The translations under genes and the position numbers were made by a program. A stretch of DNA of 5,877 bases from Myxococcales bacterium (GTDB lineage Bacteria; Myxococcota; Polyangia; Fen-1088): the NCBI GenBank assembly GCA_003159055.1, contig PMLH01000346.1, positions 262 through 6,138 on the forward strand, given 5' to 3'. The notes under the pieces are model-generated. The model was not told the origin of the DNA. It ran no database searches and worked only from the letters and a program-made list of their open reading frames with translations. Positions within the stretch are counted from its first letter, which is position 1; the number at the start of each line of letters is the position of its first letter. Of this stretch, positions 5,830 through 5,877 are shown in pieces.

Positions 5830-5877
5830 TCAGCGAGGGTACCAGTTTTCCGGGTTGATCGCGTGGGCAGGGACGAG
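5830..5877 (-). CDS. Possible last 15 codons of an upstream gene
   Basis: From the right edge one minus-strand frame reads LVPAHAINPENWYPR and then TGA at 5832-5830, 8 bases before the kinase GTG. This looks like a natural protein tail, and such close spacing would mean an operon with the kinase. A second frame also ends nearby, at the TAG at 5825-5827. With so few codons the assignment is a guess, and no product can be named. Confidence 0.22.
   Translation of the reverse strand, partial: LVPAHAINPENWYPR

Noticed and set aside
1..5877. CRISPR array, tRNA/rRNA gene, insertion sequence or toxin-antitoxin pair
   Set aside because: No regularly spaced repeats, no cloverleaf-like or rRNA-like sequence, no transposase motifs and no terminal inverted repeats were seen on either strand; no small paired genes besides the single orphan frame at 1021-1227.

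Overview
The window carries high-GC bacterial DNA with strong third-position G/C preference. All supported genes lie on the minus strand, so transcription runs from the right edge to the left. The content suggests a soil-dwelling Myxococcota/Polyangia-type bacterium: a lipoprotein with a very long Ser/Gly/Thr-rich linker, a fungal-like GH54 arabinofuranosidase, an HPK4-type histidine kinase and a DUF2169 protein. This taxonomic reading is inference from gene style; there is no marker gene.

Layout in transcription order: (1) 5877-5830, a possible last 15 codons of an upstream gene. (2) 5821-4328, a complete membrane histidine kinase (two TM segments, extracytoplasmic sensor, HAMP, HisKA with HEIGNPL, HATPase). 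(3) 4327-3938, a 390-base gap with no convincing gene; it is the leader of the next gene. (4) 3937-2450, a secreted, probably lipid-anchored alpha-L-arabinofuranosidase with a GH54 (AbfB-type) catalytic domain behind a Ser/Gly-rich linker of about 136 residues. (5) 2449-2322, a short gap with a 12-base perfect palindrome. (6) 2321-1245, a major facilitator superfamily transporter that stops right after TM10 and so lacks TM11-12. (7) 1227-1021, a short coding-like stretch of unknown identity, possibly a small gene or the tail of a lost one. (8) 975-1, a DUF2169 protein (type VI secretion-associated family), open at the left edge; it has no in-window stop codon and is easy to miss.

Functionally, the kinase is probably one half of a two-component system whose regulator lies outside the window. 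The GH54 enzyme would release arabinose from plant or fungal arabinan/arabinoxylan at the cell surface. The truncated MFS gene and the orphan coding stretch before DUF2169 suggest that a deletion or rearrangement joined a metabolic segment to a type VI secretion-related segment. I see no RNA gene, CRISPR array, insertion sequence or clearly novel multi-gene system.
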